64,000 bases of DNA from Methylococcus capsulatus str. Texas = ATCC 19069. GTDB lineage: Bacteria > Pseudomonadota > Gammaproteobacteria > Methylococcales > Methylococcaceae. The stretch is from the NCBI RefSeq assembly GCF_000424685.1, contig NZ_AUKJ01000018.1, positions 1 through 64,000 on the forward strand, read 5' to 3'. The position numbers were made by a program, and so were the translations under genes. The notes beneath the pieces were generated by a model. The model saw only the letters and a list, made by a program, of their open reading frames with translations, made no database searches and had not been told where the DNA came from. How positions within the stretch are numbered: position 1 is the stretch's first letter; the number at the start of each line of letters is the position of its first letter. Positions 16,427 through 25,218 of the stretch are shown here, piece after piece.

Positions 16427-17923
16427 TCAGCCACGGCTGCCGGCGAATATCCCCAGCGAATCCCAGATTTCATCCACCCGGCGCCGCACCGCCGCATCCA
16501 TGGTGATGGGCCGGCCCCATTCCCGGCTGGTTTCACCGGGCCACTTGTGGGTGGCATCGAAGCCGACCTTGGAACCCAGTCCCGACACCGGCGAGGCGAA
16601 ATCCAGGTAGTCGATCGGCGTGTTCTCGATCAGGGTGAGATCACGGGCCGGGTCCATCCGCGTCGTCATCGCCCAGACCACGTCCTTCCAGTTTCTGGCG
16701 TCGACGTCGTCATCGACCACGATCACGAACTTGGTGTACATGAACTGCCGCAGAAACGACCATACGCCGAACATCACCCGCTTGGCGTGGCCGGCATACT
16801 GCTTTTTCATGCTGACCACGGCCAGGCGATAGGAACAGCCCTCCGGCGGCAGATAGAAATCCACGACTTCGGGAAACTGCTTTTGCAGGATGGGGACGAA
16901 AACCTCGTTGAGCGCCACGCCCAGTACCGCGGGTTCGTCAGGAGGCCTCCCGGTATAGGTGCTGTGATAGATCGGCGAATGCCGCTGGGTGATGCATTCG
17001 ATGGTGAAGACCGGAAACGACTCCACCTCGTTGTAATACCCGGTGTGGTCGCCGAACGGGCCTTCCGGCGCCGTCTCGCCGGGATACAGAAATCCTTCCA
17101 GGACGATCTCGGCGCTGGCCGGCACCTGCAGGTCGCTCAGGATGCAGGGGGTAACCTCCGTCCTGGCGCCCCGCAAAAGGCCTGCGAAGCCGTACTCGGA
17201 CAGCGTATCCGGCACCGGCGTCACCGCCCCCAACATCGTCGCCGGATCGGCGCCCAGGGCCACCGCCACCGGAAAGGGCTCGCCGGGCCTTGCCTCCTGC
17301 CAGTCGCGAAAATCCAGGGCACCGCCCCGGTGGGCCAGCCAGCGCATGATGGTCTTGTTGCGGCCGATGACCTGCTGGCGGTAGATTCCCAGATTCTGCC
17401 TTGCCTTGTACGGCCCGCGGGTGATGACCAGCGGCCAGGTGATCAGCGGACCGGCATCACCCGGCCAGCAGGTCTGGATCGGATAGCGTCCGAGGTCGAT
17501 GTCGCTGCCGCGCAGCACCTCCTGTTGGCAGGGGGCGTTGCGGACCTCCTTCGGCGCCATGTGCAGCACCTGGCGGTACAACGGCACCTTCTCGAAGGCA
17601 TCCCGCATGCCCTTGGGCGGTTCGGGCTCCTTGAGGGAGGCGAGCAGCACGCCCACCTGCCGCAACGCTCCCACCGAAACCTCCCCCATCCCCAAGGCCA
17701 CCCGCCGCGGGGTGCCGAACAGATTGCCGAGCAAGGGGACGGCGGAGCCTTTGGGATGTTCGAACAAGAGAGCCGGACCTTCCGACTTCAATGTCCGGTC
17801 GCAGATTTCGGTGATTTCGAGATTCGGGTCCACCGAAGCACCGATGCGCCGCAGCTCCCCTTCCGCCTCGAGCCGGGCGATGAAATCCCTCAGATCCCGG
17901 TATTTGGCACCATTTCGGCTCAT
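16427..17923 (-). CDS. ubiD: UbiD-family 4-hydroxy-3-polyprenylbenzoate decarboxylase
   Basis: Decarboxylase using prenylated FMN in ubiquinone synthesis. The 498-residue length equals the E. coli enzyme. Conserved features include [17 protein letters not shown] at the N-terminus, [27 protein letters not shown] with the catalytic acidic residues, and [21 protein letters not shown]. It ends only 8 bp from hemY on the opposite strand. The cofactor-making ubiX is not in the window. Confidence 0.95.
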   Translation of the reverse strand: MSRNGAKYRDLRDFIARLEAEGELRRIGASVDPNLEITEICDRTLKSEGPALLFEHPKGSAVPLLGNLFGTPRRVALGMGEVSVGALRQVGVLLASLKEPEPPKGMRDAFEKVPLYRQVLHMAPKEVRNAPCQQEVLRGSDIDLGRYPIQTCWPGDAGPLITWPLVITRGPYKARQNLGIYRQQVIGRNKTIMRWLAHRGGALDFRDWQEARPGEPFPVAVALGADPATMLGAVTPVPDTLSEYGFAGLLRGARTEVTPCILSDLQVPASAEIVLEGFLYPGETAPEGPFGDHTGYYNEVESFPVFTIECITQRHSPIYHSTYTGRPPDEPAVLGVALNEVFVPILQKQFPEVVDFYLPPEGCSYRLAVVSMKKQYAGHAKRVMFGVWSFLRQFMYTKFVIVVDDDVDARNWKDVVWAMTTRMDPARDLTLIENTPIDYLDFASPVSGLGSKVGFDATHKWPGETSREWGRPITMDAAVRRRVDEIWDSLGIFAGSRG

Positions 17924-17953
17924 TTGCGCTCAGCCGGAAAAAAAACCGTATGG

Positions 17954-18199
17954 TCAGGCGAAGAAACCCTTCACGCTCGCTTCGATCACCGCCCAAGGCA
18001 ATACGAAGGGCTTCCTGGTGATCGTGATGGCCAGAACGTCGCCCCTGAATTCGTAAACCCCGTCCACCCCATGGCCGCTGAAACGGCCCGAGGTTTCGTC
18101 GCCGAAGAATTCCATACCTTTCTCGCGCGCCGCCTTTTCCGCCTTGGCGACGAGCGAGCGGGGCTCGGAACCGATCTTGATCTCGATGACTTTGCTCAT
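17954..18199 (-). CDS. Small conserved-looking protein of unknown function
   Basis: Protein of 81 residues starting MSKVIEIKIG. The upstream in-frame extension (to 18355) lacks any conserved look, so the ATG at 18199 is preferred. Predicted alternation of a beta strand, a long helix (SLVAKAEKAAREKGM) and beta strands (FSGHGVDGVYEFRGDVLAITITRKP) resembles in outline the short polyhydroxyalkanoic-acid-system family, but this is a weak guess. It lies 30 bp upstream of ubiD on the same strand and may share its transcript. Confidence 0.6.
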   Translation of the reverse strand: MSKVIEIKIGSEPRSLVAKAEKAAREKGMEFFGDETSGRFSGHGVDGVYEFRGDVLAITITRKPFVLPWAVIEASVKGFFA

Positions 18200-18384
18200 G
18201 GTCCTGTGAGGCACTGAGGAATAGCGGCCGGTATGGTAGCCGAATTGGTCGGAGCTGGCGATGACGGCGGACCGGCAACGATCGCCCGGCACGGGTATAA
18301 TTCCAGTCCGTATCCCATAAGAACCGCCCGGAACGAGGGCGGCGTTCCCACGCATCGGTTCAGTTCAAAGTTAAGAGGAAGCTC

Positions 18385-19035
18385 GTGCAACTGGAACACA
18401 TCTTGAGGTCCTATGCGCGTTACGCGCCGGTCTACGACCACACCTTCGGCTGGCTCCTGAACTTCCGCGGACGCTCGCTGGCCGCCCATCTCACCAACCG
18501 TCGGCCGGGCCGCATCCTGGAAGTGGGCGTGGGTACCGGCATCAGCCTGCCGTTCTACCGCAAGGAGCATCAGGTGCACGGCATCGACATCTCGCCCCAC
18601 ATGCTGGAGCGCGCGCGCCGGCGGGTACACAGCAAAAACCTCGATCACGTGGTCCGGCTGGAGATCATGGACGCGCGCGAGATGGCATTCCCCGACGATT
18701 ACTTCGATGCGGTCGTGGCCGCCTACGTGATGTCAGTGGTACCGGAACCGCAGCGGGTGCTGCGCGAAATCGAGCGGGTCTGCAAGGCAGGCGGCGACGT
18801 CATCATCGTCAACCACTTCGCGGCCGACAAAAAAGGTACTCGTCGCCATTTCGAGACCCTGCTGTCACCGCTGTCCCACAAGCTCGGCTGGCGTCCCGAC
18901 ATGCCCATCGACGAAATTCTCGCCCATACCTCGCTGCATGAAGTCCGCCGGCAGACACTGCCACCGATGGGGCTGTTCACCCTGCTGCATCTCAAGAAAG
19001 CCTCTCCGGACTTTGCCGATCCGGCAAGGACTTGA
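18385..19035 (+). CDS. SAM-dependent methyltransferase, possibly PmtA-type
   Basis: Class I methyltransferase of 216 residues. Motif I is EVGVGTG (residues 46-52), followed by IDISPHML and an acidic loop DAREMAFPDDYFDAVVAAYVMSVVPEP. The short length, the N-terminal SYARYAPVYDHTFGW and the downstream VNHFAA resemble bacterial phosphatidylethanolamine N-methyltransferases of the Rhodobacter PmtA type, and phosphatidylcholine is known in Methylococcus. Other small-molecule or quinone methyltransferases are possible. GTG start follows AGAGGA by 5 to 6 bases. Confidence 0.8.
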   Translation: MQLEHILRSYARYAPVYDHTFGWLLNFRGRSLAAHLTNRRPGRILEVGVGTGISLPFYRKEHQVHGIDISPHMLERARRRVHSKNLDHVVRLEIMDAREMAFPDDYFDAVVAAYVMSVVPEPQRVLREIERVCKAGGDVIIVNHFAADKKGTRRHFETLLSPLSHKLGWRPDMPIDEILAHTSLHEVRRQTLPPMGLFTLLHLKKASPDFADPART

Positions 19036-19115
19036 CTCAGCCGTGGGCGGCCGGTGAGCGCAATGTTAGAATTTCGAGAATACATCTGACCCAGCCCGTC
19101 TCTGCCGCACAAGAC

Positions 19116-19838
19116 ATGCTCGATCCATCGCAAGCCTACGATGTCCCCTTCGAAATCCGCGCGGGCTCGTTCAATCTGCCCGTGCTCAAGCTGACCAGCG
19201 ACAGCGCGGACGCCATCGCCGGCCTGCTCGCGGCCCGGGTCCAGCAGGCCCCGGACTTCTTCCGGCACGCCCCGGTCATCCTCGATCTACACGAGCTGGC
19301 CACTCGTGATCAGGTCCCCGACTTCGACGCCCTGTTGCAAATCCTCCGCGGTAGCGGGCTGACCCCGGTGGGGGTCCGCGGTGGTAATGCGGAACAGAAC
19401 GCCGCTGCGGATGCGGCGGGGCTGGCCCTGCTGGCCGAGGGCAAGCATCACGAAAGCCACCCCGCGACCGAGTCCCCCCAGCCCACACCGGAACCGATTC
19501 GCCCCCCCCGGCAGGGCACGAAAATCATCGACCAGCCGATTCGGTCGGGCCAGCGGGTCTACGCGAACGACGGCGATCTGGTCGTGATTGCCACGGTAAG
19601 CCCGGGAGCGGAACTGATGGCCGACGGCAACATCCATGTCTACGGCTCGCTTCGCGGGCGCGCCATGGCCGGTGTCAAGGGTGACCTCGACGCCCGTATC
19701 TTTTGCCTGGATCTCCAGGCGGAGCTGATCGCCATCGGCGGCCATTACAAGGTCAGCGAGAACCTCGACGGCACCGCGCGCGGCAGACCGGTACAGATCA
19801 TGCTGCGCGACAATGCGCTGATCATCCAGGATTTATGA
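19116..19838 (+). CDS. minC: Septum site-determining protein MinC
   Basis: FtsZ-assembly inhibitor of 240 residues, first gene of minCDE. N-terminal domain FEIRAGSFNLPVLKL, a Pro-rich linker (SPQPTPEPIRPP), and a right-handed beta-helix C-terminal domain with GDLVVIATVSPGAELMADGNIHVYGSLRGRA, the MinC_C signature. ATG 19116 gives the usual N-terminus. In-frame upstream codons back to 19032 exist but overlap the preceding gene and a likely -10 region near 19070. minD starts 31 bp downstream. Confidence 0.95.
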   Translation: MLDPSQAYDVPFEIRAGSFNLPVLKLTSDSADAIAGLLAARVQQAPDFFRHAPVILDLHELATRDQVPDFDALLQILRGSGLTPVGVRGGNAEQNAAADAAGLALLAEGKHHESHPATESPQPTPEPIRPPRQGTKIIDQPIRSGQRVYANDGDLVVIATVSPGAELMADGNIHVYGSLRGRAMAGVKGDLDARIFCLDLQAELIAIGGHYKVSENLDGTARGRPVQIMLRDNALIIQDL

Positions 19839-19869
19839 CGTTTTCGACGAATATTGGGAGGACCGAAAC

Positions 19870-20679
19870 TTGGCCAGAATCATCGTTGTAACCTCCGGGA
19901 AAGGCGGGGTCGGCAAAACCACGACCAGCGCCGCCTTCGCGACGGGGCTTGCGCTCAAGGGTTTCCGCACTGCAGTGATCGATTTCGACGTCGGACTGCG
20001 CAACCTGGACCTCATCATGGGCTGCGAACGCCGGGTGGTCTACGATTTCGTCAACGTCATCAACCAGGAGGCGACCCTCAACCAGGCACTCATCCGGGAC
20101 AAGCGGTGCGACAACCTGTTCATCCTCCCCGCCTCCCAGACCCGGGACAAGGAGAGCCTCACCAAAGAAGGCGTCGAACGTGTCCTGGGCGAATTGGGCG
20201 AAACCTTCGACTACATCGTCTGCGATTCCCCGGCCGGCATCGAGCGCGGCGCCACCCTGGCCATGTACTTCGCCGACGACGCCATCGTCGTCACCAATCC
20301 CGAGGTCTCGTCGGTACGCGACTCCGACCGCATGCTCGGCATCCTCGCCTCCAAGTCGCGGCGGGCCGAAGCGGGCGGGGAACCGATCAAGGAATACCTG
20401 TTGCTCACCCGCTATTCGCCGCAGCGCGCCAAGATCGGTGAAATGCTCAGCGTGGACGACGTTCAGGAAATCCTGTCCCTGCACCTGTTGGGGGTGATCC
20501 CGGACTCCCGCGCCGTGCTCAACGCCTCCAACGCGGGCTCGCCGGTGATCCTGGACGAAAAAAGCGATGCGGGACGGGCGTATGATGACGCCGTACGCCG
20601 TTATCTGGGTGAGGATGTGCCGCACCGGTTCATCGCGGCGGAAAAGAAAAGCTTCATCAGCCGGCTTTTCAGAGGTTAA
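19870..20679 (+). CDS. minD: Septum site-determining ATPase MinD
   Basis: Membrane-cycling ATPase that recruits MinC and is displaced by MinE. Deviant Walker A GKGGVGKTT with signature Lys11 and Lys16, DVGLRNLDLIMGCERRVVYDF and the C-terminal amphipathic membrane-targeting helix KKSFISRLFRG are all present; 269 residues against 270 in E. coli. The start is TTG, supported by GGGAGG 8 bases upstream and by exact alignment of MARIIVVTSG with the E. coli N-terminus. Confidence 0.97.
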   Translation: MARIIVVTSGKGGVGKTTTSAAFATGLALKGFRTAVIDFDVGLRNLDLIMGCERRVVYDFVNVINQEATLNQALIRDKRCDNLFILPASQTRDKESLTKEGVERVLGELGETFDYIVCDSPAGIERGATLAMYFADDAIVVTNPEVSSVRDSDRMLGILASKSRRAEAGGEPIKEYLLLTRYSPQRAKIGEMLSVDDVQEILSLHLLGVIPDSRAVLNASNAGSPVILDEKSDAGRAYDDAVRRYLGEDVPHRFIAAEKKSFISRLFRG

Positions 20680-20683
20680 GACC

Positions 20684-20965
20684 ATGGGACTCCTGGACTA
20701 TTTTCGCGGTTCTAGAACCGACAGTGCGGCGGTCGCCAAGGAGCGGCTGCAGATCCTCGTGGCCCACGAACGGGCCGAACGCAACAAGCCCGATTATCTG
20801 CCCTTGCTGCAGAAGGAGCTGCTCGAAGTCATACGCAAATACGTCAACGTCGGCCAGGATGCCATCACGGTCACCATGGAAAAGGACGACAACCGGGAGG
20901 TGCTCGAACTCAACGTCGTCCTTCCGGACGCCATCGAATCCCGGCCGAAGCGCAAGCGCGGCTGA
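20684..20965 (+). CDS. minE: Cell division topological factor MinE
   Basis: Protein of 93 residues with the N-terminal MinD-binding and membrane segment (MGLLDYFRG, then AVAKERLQILVAHER) and the C-terminal dimer domain (LLEVIRKYV then VTMEKDDNREVLELNVVLP). It begins 4 bp after minD. The Arg/Lys-rich tail (RPKRKRG) is a small species-specific extension. Confidence 0.96.
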   Translation: MGLLDYFRGSRTDSAAVAKERLQILVAHERAERNKPDYLPLLQKELLEVIRKYVNVGQDAITVTMEKDDNREVLELNVVLPDAIESRPKRKRG

Positions 20966-21007
20966 ACGTCCCATTTTCCGACCCGCCCAAACCACGGGAG
21001 ATCCTCC

Positions 21008-21223
21008 ATGCACGACGACATCGCTACCACCGTTGGGAACGCCGCCGGCAAGATATGGCATTTCCTCGACCAGAACGGCGAAGCCAGCGCCAGCCGGCTT
21101 GCCGATGAAACGGGCCTGGACAGGAACGAGGTGCAGCGCGCCATCGGCTGGCTGGCGCGCGAAGGCAAGCTCGTCACCGAAAGACGCGGCCGTTACGAGT
21201 TTTTCCGGCTGACCGCCGAATGA
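21008..21223 (+). CDS. Winged helix-turn-helix protein (DUF2582-like)
   Basis: Protein of 71 residues consisting of one winged helix: IWHFLDQNGEASASRLADETGLDRNEVQRAIGWLAREGKLV, then a wing RRGRYEFFRL. The layout matches the short DUF2582 family. It could bind DNA or act as a protein-interaction domain; no partner is evident. It lies 42 bp after minE with a GGGAGATCC stretch before the ATG, so it may ride on the min transcript. Confidence 0.75.
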   Translation: MHDDIATTVGNAAGKIWHFLDQNGEASASRLADETGLDRNEVQRAIGWLAREGKLVTERRGRYEFFRLTAE

Positions 21224-21235
21224 CCTCGAAATCCT

Positions 21236-21257
21236 CCCTGCTCCCCAGGGAGCAGGG
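21236..21257 (+). terminator. Strong hairpin after the min operon
   Basis: Perfect inverted repeat CCCTGCTCCC (21236-21245) and GGGAGCAGGG (21248-21257), effectively an 8-9 bp GC-rich stem with a small loop. No T tract follows. A second weaker hairpin (AAGGC/GCCTT) lies just downstream, before xthA. Confidence 0.4.
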
Positions 21258-21319
21258 AAGGCTTCGATGTCGGCAAGGCTTTCCGGCCTTCGGAGCGCGG
21301 CGATCCTGCCCTTCATGTC

Positions 21320-22090
21320 ATGAAAATAGCGACGTGGAACGTGAACTCCCTGCGGGTCAGACTGCCGCAGGTGCTCGACTGGCTGGATTCGGTGCAGCCG
21401 GGCATCCTGGCCGTGCAGGAAACCAAGCTGACGGATGACGCGTTCCCGGTCGAAGCGCTGCGTGCCGTCGGTTACCACGCCATCTACAGCGGCCAGAAGA
21501 CCTACAACGGCGTGGCTGTACTGAGCAAAGCGCCGGTCGCGGACGTGTTGACCGATCCGCCCAACCTGGACGATCCGCAGCGGCGCATCCTGGCAGTGAC
21601 CGCGGGACCCCTGCGCATCATCAACCTGTACGTCCCCAACGGCAGTGAAGTCGGTTCGGACAAATACGCCTACAAGCTCGACTGGCTGGCGAAAGTCCGC
21701 GATTTCATCGCGGAAGAAATGGCCGCACACCCCCATACGGTCGTGCTGGGCGACTTCAACATCGCTCCCGAAGACCGCGATGTGCACGACCCGGAAAGCT
21801 GGCGCGAAAAGATCCTGTGCAGCACGCCCGAACGCGATGCCTTCCGTGCCTTGGCAGGACTGGGGCTGTCCGATCTATTCCGCCGCTTCGAGCAGCCCGA
21901 GGGCAGCTTCTCCTGGTGGGACTACCGCGCCGCCGGCTTCCGCCGCAATCTGGGGCTCCGGATCGACCACATCCTCGCCTCCCTGCCGCTCGCCGGGCGC
22001 TGCACCGCCTGCTCCATCGACAAGACGCCGCGCAGCCTCGAACGTCCCTCGGATCACGCACCGGTCGTCGCCGAGTTCGACGGTTTCTGA
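21320..22090 (+). CDS. xthA: Exodeoxyribonuclease III
   Basis: AP endonuclease and 3' exonuclease of base-excision repair, 256 residues. Motifs: MKIATWNVNSLRVR, QETKL (metal-binding Glu), GVAVLSK, VLGDFNIAPEDRDVHDP, SWWDYRAAGFRRNLGLRIDHIL and the terminal SDHAPV with the catalytic Asp-His. Transcribed alone or with icd, 81 bp downstream, which probably has its own promoter (GATAAT near 22131). Confidence 0.95.
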   Translation: MKIATWNVNSLRVRLPQVLDWLDSVQPGILAVQETKLTDDAFPVEALRAVGYHAIYSGQKTYNGVAVLSKAPVADVLTDPPNLDDPQRRILAVTAGPLRIINLYVPNGSEVGSDKYAYKLDWLAKVRDFIAEEMAAHPHTVVLGDFNIAPEDRDVHDPESWREKILCSTPERDAFRALAGLGLSDLFRRFEQPEGSFSWWDYRAAGFRRNLGLRIDHILASLPLAGRCTACSIDKTPRSLERPSDHAPVVAEFDGF

Positions 22091-22171
22091 CACCCCGATC
22101 GGCTGCGGCTTAATTTTTGCTGGCGTCTGTCGGATAATCGACCGATTGTTTCAAACTCCAAGGAAAGTCCC

Positions 22172-23194
22172 ATGCACAAGATCACCCTCATCCCCGGCGA
22201 CGGTATCGGCCCCTCCATCGTCGACGCCGCCGTCAAGGTCATCGAGGCCACCGGCGTCCAGGTCCAATGGGACACCCAATCCGCCGGCATGGCGGCGGTC
22301 GAGAAATTCGGTACCCCGTTGCCGGACGCCACGCTGGACTCCATCCGCGCCAACCGCATCTGCTTCAAGGGACCGCTCACCACTCCCGTCGGCGGAGGTT
22401 ACCGCAGCGTCAACGTCACCCTGCGCCAAGCTCTCAACCTCTATGCCAACGTCCGTCCGGCCATCTCCTTCGAGGGCACCGACACCGCCTTCAGCGACGT
22501 CAACCTCGTCACCGTCCGCGAGAACACCGAAGGCTTGTACGCCGGCATCGAGCATTTCATCAAGGTCGACGAGGAAAAGATCGCGGCGGAAAGCATCGCG
22601 GTCGTCACCCGCAAGGGCTCCGAGCGCATCATCCGCTATGCCTTCGACTATGCCCGCCGCGCCCGGCGCAAGAAGGTCACCCTGGTGCACAAGGCCAACA
22701 TCCTCAAGTGCACCTCCGGCCTGTTCCTGGAAATCGGTCGCGAAATCGCCAAGGAATACCCGGACATCGAATTCGACGACCGTATCGTCGATGCCTGCTC
22801 GATGCAGATGGTCATGCAGCCTCAGCGCTTCGACGTGCTGGTCACCACCAATCTGTTCGGCGATATCCTGTCGGACCTGGCGGCCGGCCTGATCGGCGGC
22901 CTCGGGCTCACGGCGGGCGCCAACATCGGCACCGACGCGGCGCTGTTCGAAGCCGTGCACGGCAGCGCGCCTGACATCGCCGACAAAGGCATCGCCAATC
23001 CCACCGCCATGATCATGGCCGGCGCCATGATGCTCGAACACATCGGCGAACCGGACGCCGCGCGCAGGATCGAACGCGCGGTGCGCGAGGTGATTGAGGA
23101 CGGCCGCTCGGTCACGCCGGACCTGGCCAAGGACTCCCCCTGCGGCACCGCACAGATGGCCGAAGCCATCGTCGAGCGGGTGCGTCAGGCGTAG
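22172..23194 (+). CDS. icd: NAD-dependent isocitrate dehydrogenase family enzyme
   Basis: Beta-decarboxylating dehydrogenase of 340 residues. Seen: LIPGDGIGPSIVDA, the substrate loop RENTEGLYAGIEH, SERIIRYAFDYAR, KANILKCTSGLF, NLFGDILSDLAAGLIGGLG and EAVHGSAPDIADK. Length and the short N-terminus place it with NAD-type isocitrate/homoisocitrate dehydrogenases rather than the 416-residue NADP enzyme. An isocitrate role supplying 2-oxoglutarate is the most likely in a methanotroph. It ends 6 bp from mutM on the other strand. Confidence 0.9.
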   Translation: MHKITLIPGDGIGPSIVDAAVKVIEATGVQVQWDTQSAGMAAVEKFGTPLPDATLDSIRANRICFKGPLTTPVGGGYRSVNVTLRQALNLYANVRPAISFEGTDTAFSDVNLVTVRENTEGLYAGIEHFIKVDEEKIAAESIAVVTRKGSERIIRYAFDYARRARRKKVTLVHKANILKCTSGLFLEIGREIAKEYPDIEFDDRIVDACSMQMVMQPQRFDVLVTTNLFGDILSDLAAGLIGGLGLTAGANIGTDAALFEAVHGSAPDIADKGIANPTAMIMAGAMMLEHIGEPDAARRIERAVREVIEDGRSVTPDLAKDSPCGTAQMAEAIVERVRQA

Positions 23195-23200
23195 CGCGAT

Positions 23201-24016
23201 TCAACGCTGGCAGCGCGGACAGTAATAGGTCGCGCGCTGCCCCAGCCGCATGCAGCGGATCGGCTCGCCGCAAACCCGGCAAGGCTGACCGGCACGGTCA
23301 TAGACCCGGAGTACCTGCTTGAAGTAGCCCGGCGCGCCGGATTCGTTGACGAAATCCCGCAAGGTCGTACCTCCCTGCTCGATGGACGCCGCCAGTACCT
23401 CGGCGATATGCTCCCCCAGGTTCCGGTAGCGGGCGAGACTGATTTTTCCGGCGGGACGCGCGGGATGGATACCGGCCCGAAACAAGGCTTCGTTGGCGTA
23501 GATATTGCCAACGCCAGCCACGACGCGACTGTCCATGATGAAGGATTTGACCGCCGTGTTCCGTCCCGCAGCGAGGCGGTGCAGATGCGCGCCATCGAAT
23601 GCTTTGTCCAGGGGCTCCGGACCGAGCGCGGCCAACAGCGGGTGCCGCTCAGGCGGTTCCGCAGTCCACAGCAAACAGCCGAAGCGCCGCGGATCGTGGT
23701 AGCGCAGGCAAATATCGCCTTCGAACACCAGATCGACATGATCGTGCTTGCGCGGAGGAAAGCCCGGCTTGCAGATACGCAGACTCCCCGACATACCGAG
23801 ATGGGCGATCAGGGTGCCTTCGTCGAAATCGAGCAGGAGGTATTTGCCGCGGCGACGCACATCCGTCAGTCGCCGACCGGTCAGCGTCTCCCCCAGATCG
23901 GCGGGTACCGGCCAGCGCAGCCGCGCCTCCCTCACCCTTACGTCGACGATTCGCCAGCCGGCGATGTGCGGAGCGATGCCGCGGCGGGTGGTTTCGACTT
24001 CGGGCAGTTCGGGCAT
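23201..24016 (-). CDS. mutM: Formamidopyrimidine-DNA glycosylase
   Basis: Bifunctional glycosylase/AP lyase that removes 8-oxoguanine. The protein has 271 residues, begins [13 protein letters not shown] after Met (catalytic Pro2 and Glu3), has [15 protein letters not shown] with the conserved Lys, and ends in a four-cysteine zinc finger (CRVCG then CPRC). It follows the SGNH-like gene by 6 bp and may be cotranscribed with the acetylation pair although functionally unrelated. Confidence 0.96.
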   Translation of the reverse strand: MPELPEVETTRRGIAPHIAGWRIVDVRVREARLRWPVPADLGETLTGRRLTDVRRRGKYLLLDFDEGTLIAHLGMSGSLRICKPGFPPRKHDHVDLVFEGDICLRYHDPRRFGCLLWTAEPPERHPLLAALGPEPLDKAFDGAHLHRLAAGRNTAVKSFIMDSRVVAGVGNIYANEALFRAGIHPARPAGKISLARYRNLGEHIAEVLAASIEQGGTTLRDFVNESGAPGYFKQVLRVYDRAGQPCRVCGEPIRCMRLGQRATYYCPRCQR

Positions 24017-24022
24017 CGTGTC

Positions 24023-25216
24023 TCAGGAAGTCTTGCGGCAGGAAGCGATCAGATCGGCGAATTCGCGCATGAAACCGGGGTGGCTTTCCAGGAACGTGGC
24101 GCGGTCGCGGAAAAATGCCGCGCGCAACGCCGGAACCGCCGCCGGCTCGACCCGGCTCCCGAAACCTTCCTCGCCCAGGCCGAACATCCGGTCCAACAAC
24201 CGGTTGCCGAATTCGAAATTGAAATGGCCGACGTCCTGCCACAGCCGGGTCTGGTTATCGCGGATGGGCTCCAAAAGATCGGGATCGTAGCCCTGGAAAT
24301 CCCAGACCTCCGCCCAGCGCCCCTCCGGATCCGCCGCGCGGACGGTGCGTGCAACCGACAGCAGCGCCTCCCAGCGCAGATCGGCGAAGCCGCAGGCGAT
24401 GTCGGCTTCGGCGCGCAAGGCATGCACGGGATAGGCGACCAGCCGGGTTTCGACACCGGCGCGGGCGAGGCGGTCCACCAGATCTTGGAGGCCGGCGAGG
24501 TCCGCGGGAATGGTCGTCCCCAGGGACGGATCGAAATCCGGCGGGACCACGGCGGCCCGGGGCTTGAGCAGGCAAGGCGCATCCGGCCTCAGGTTGGCCA
24601 GATAGCGGGCGAAGTCCGCCCGGAAACGGCGCTCCACTTCGTCGACCTCGAAGCGAGTGTAATAGAACAGGCCCTCCGCGGTATGGGTCGGCATCCTGCG
24701 CTGGCCTTTCACCGTCCGCAGCGAAGCCTTGATGGCCTTGCCCGACAGCAGCAGCGCAGCGACCGGCAGGTGCTCCATCTCCGCCATGAGCATCCGGCAG
24801 TCGACTGCCGGGAACGGATGGCCGGGCTGGAAACCGATGACCATCCGCTTCGGCGCGGCGTACTCGAGGGCGAACCGTACCGAGCAGTACACCCGTTCCC
24901 AGTCCGCACCCGCGAGGCCGAAGTTATAGCCCCGTTCGTGCCGGTCCGACCGGGTCAGCGCCGGATGCAGCGGATCGAAGCCGATTTCCGCGTAGGAATT
25001 GCCGAACACCAGGGCGGCAGGCCGTTCGCGCCGGACGATCTGCGGCTTGACATGGCGCTCGTAGCGCTTGAACTCCGGTTTGACCGCGTTGAAACCGGGA
25101 ATGCTCACCTTGCGGTTGTACCAAAACGGATCGACCAGGTAACAGAACGTCGCCAGCGCCGCCAGCAGGGCGAAGATCCCGGTCGATACCGTCTTGAGAT
25201 AGGCGTCGCTGTCCAT
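24023..25216 (-). CDS. Membrane-anchored SGNH-like protein, partner of MBOAT
   Basis: Protein of 397 residues with one N-terminal membrane span (residues 13-28) and a large presumably periplasmic domain. The sequence GNSYAEIGFDP at residues 72-82 and DVGH at 328-331 look like block I (Ser74) and block V (Asp328/His331) of SGNH/GDSL-type hydrolase or acyltransferase folds. It starts 2 bp after the MBOAT gene, so the pair probably O-acylates an extracellular polysaccharide in the manner of AlgI with AlgJ/AlgX. Family membership is inference from these motifs; the overall sequence is not recognised. ATG 25216 is chosen because the upstream in-frame region overlaps the MBOAT gene. Confidence 0.75.
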   Translation of the reverse strand: MDSDAYLKTVSTGIFALLAALATFCYLVDPFWYNRKVSIPGFNAVKPEFKRYERHVKPQIVRRERPAALVFGNSYAEIGFDPLHPALTRSDRHERGYNFGLAGADWERVYCSVRFALEYAAPKRMVIGFQPGHPFPAVDCRMLMAEMEHLPVAALLLSGKAIKASLRTVKGQRRMPTHTAEGLFYYTRFEVDEVERRFRADFARYLANLRPDAPCLLKPRAAVVPPDFDPSLGTTIPADLAGLQDLVDRLARAGVETRLVAYPVHALRAEADIACGFADLRWEALLSVARTVRAADPEGRWAEVWDFQGYDPDLLEPIRDNQTRLWQDVGHFNFEFGNRLLDRMFGLGEEGFGSRVEPAAVPALRAAFFRDRATFLESHPGFMREFADLIASCRKTS

Positions 25217-25218
25217 CG

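Noticed and set aside
16547-18217. 556-codon plus-strand frame opposite ubiD
   Set aside because: Low-complexity His/Arg/Gln composition and complete overlap with an unmistakable UbiD gene.
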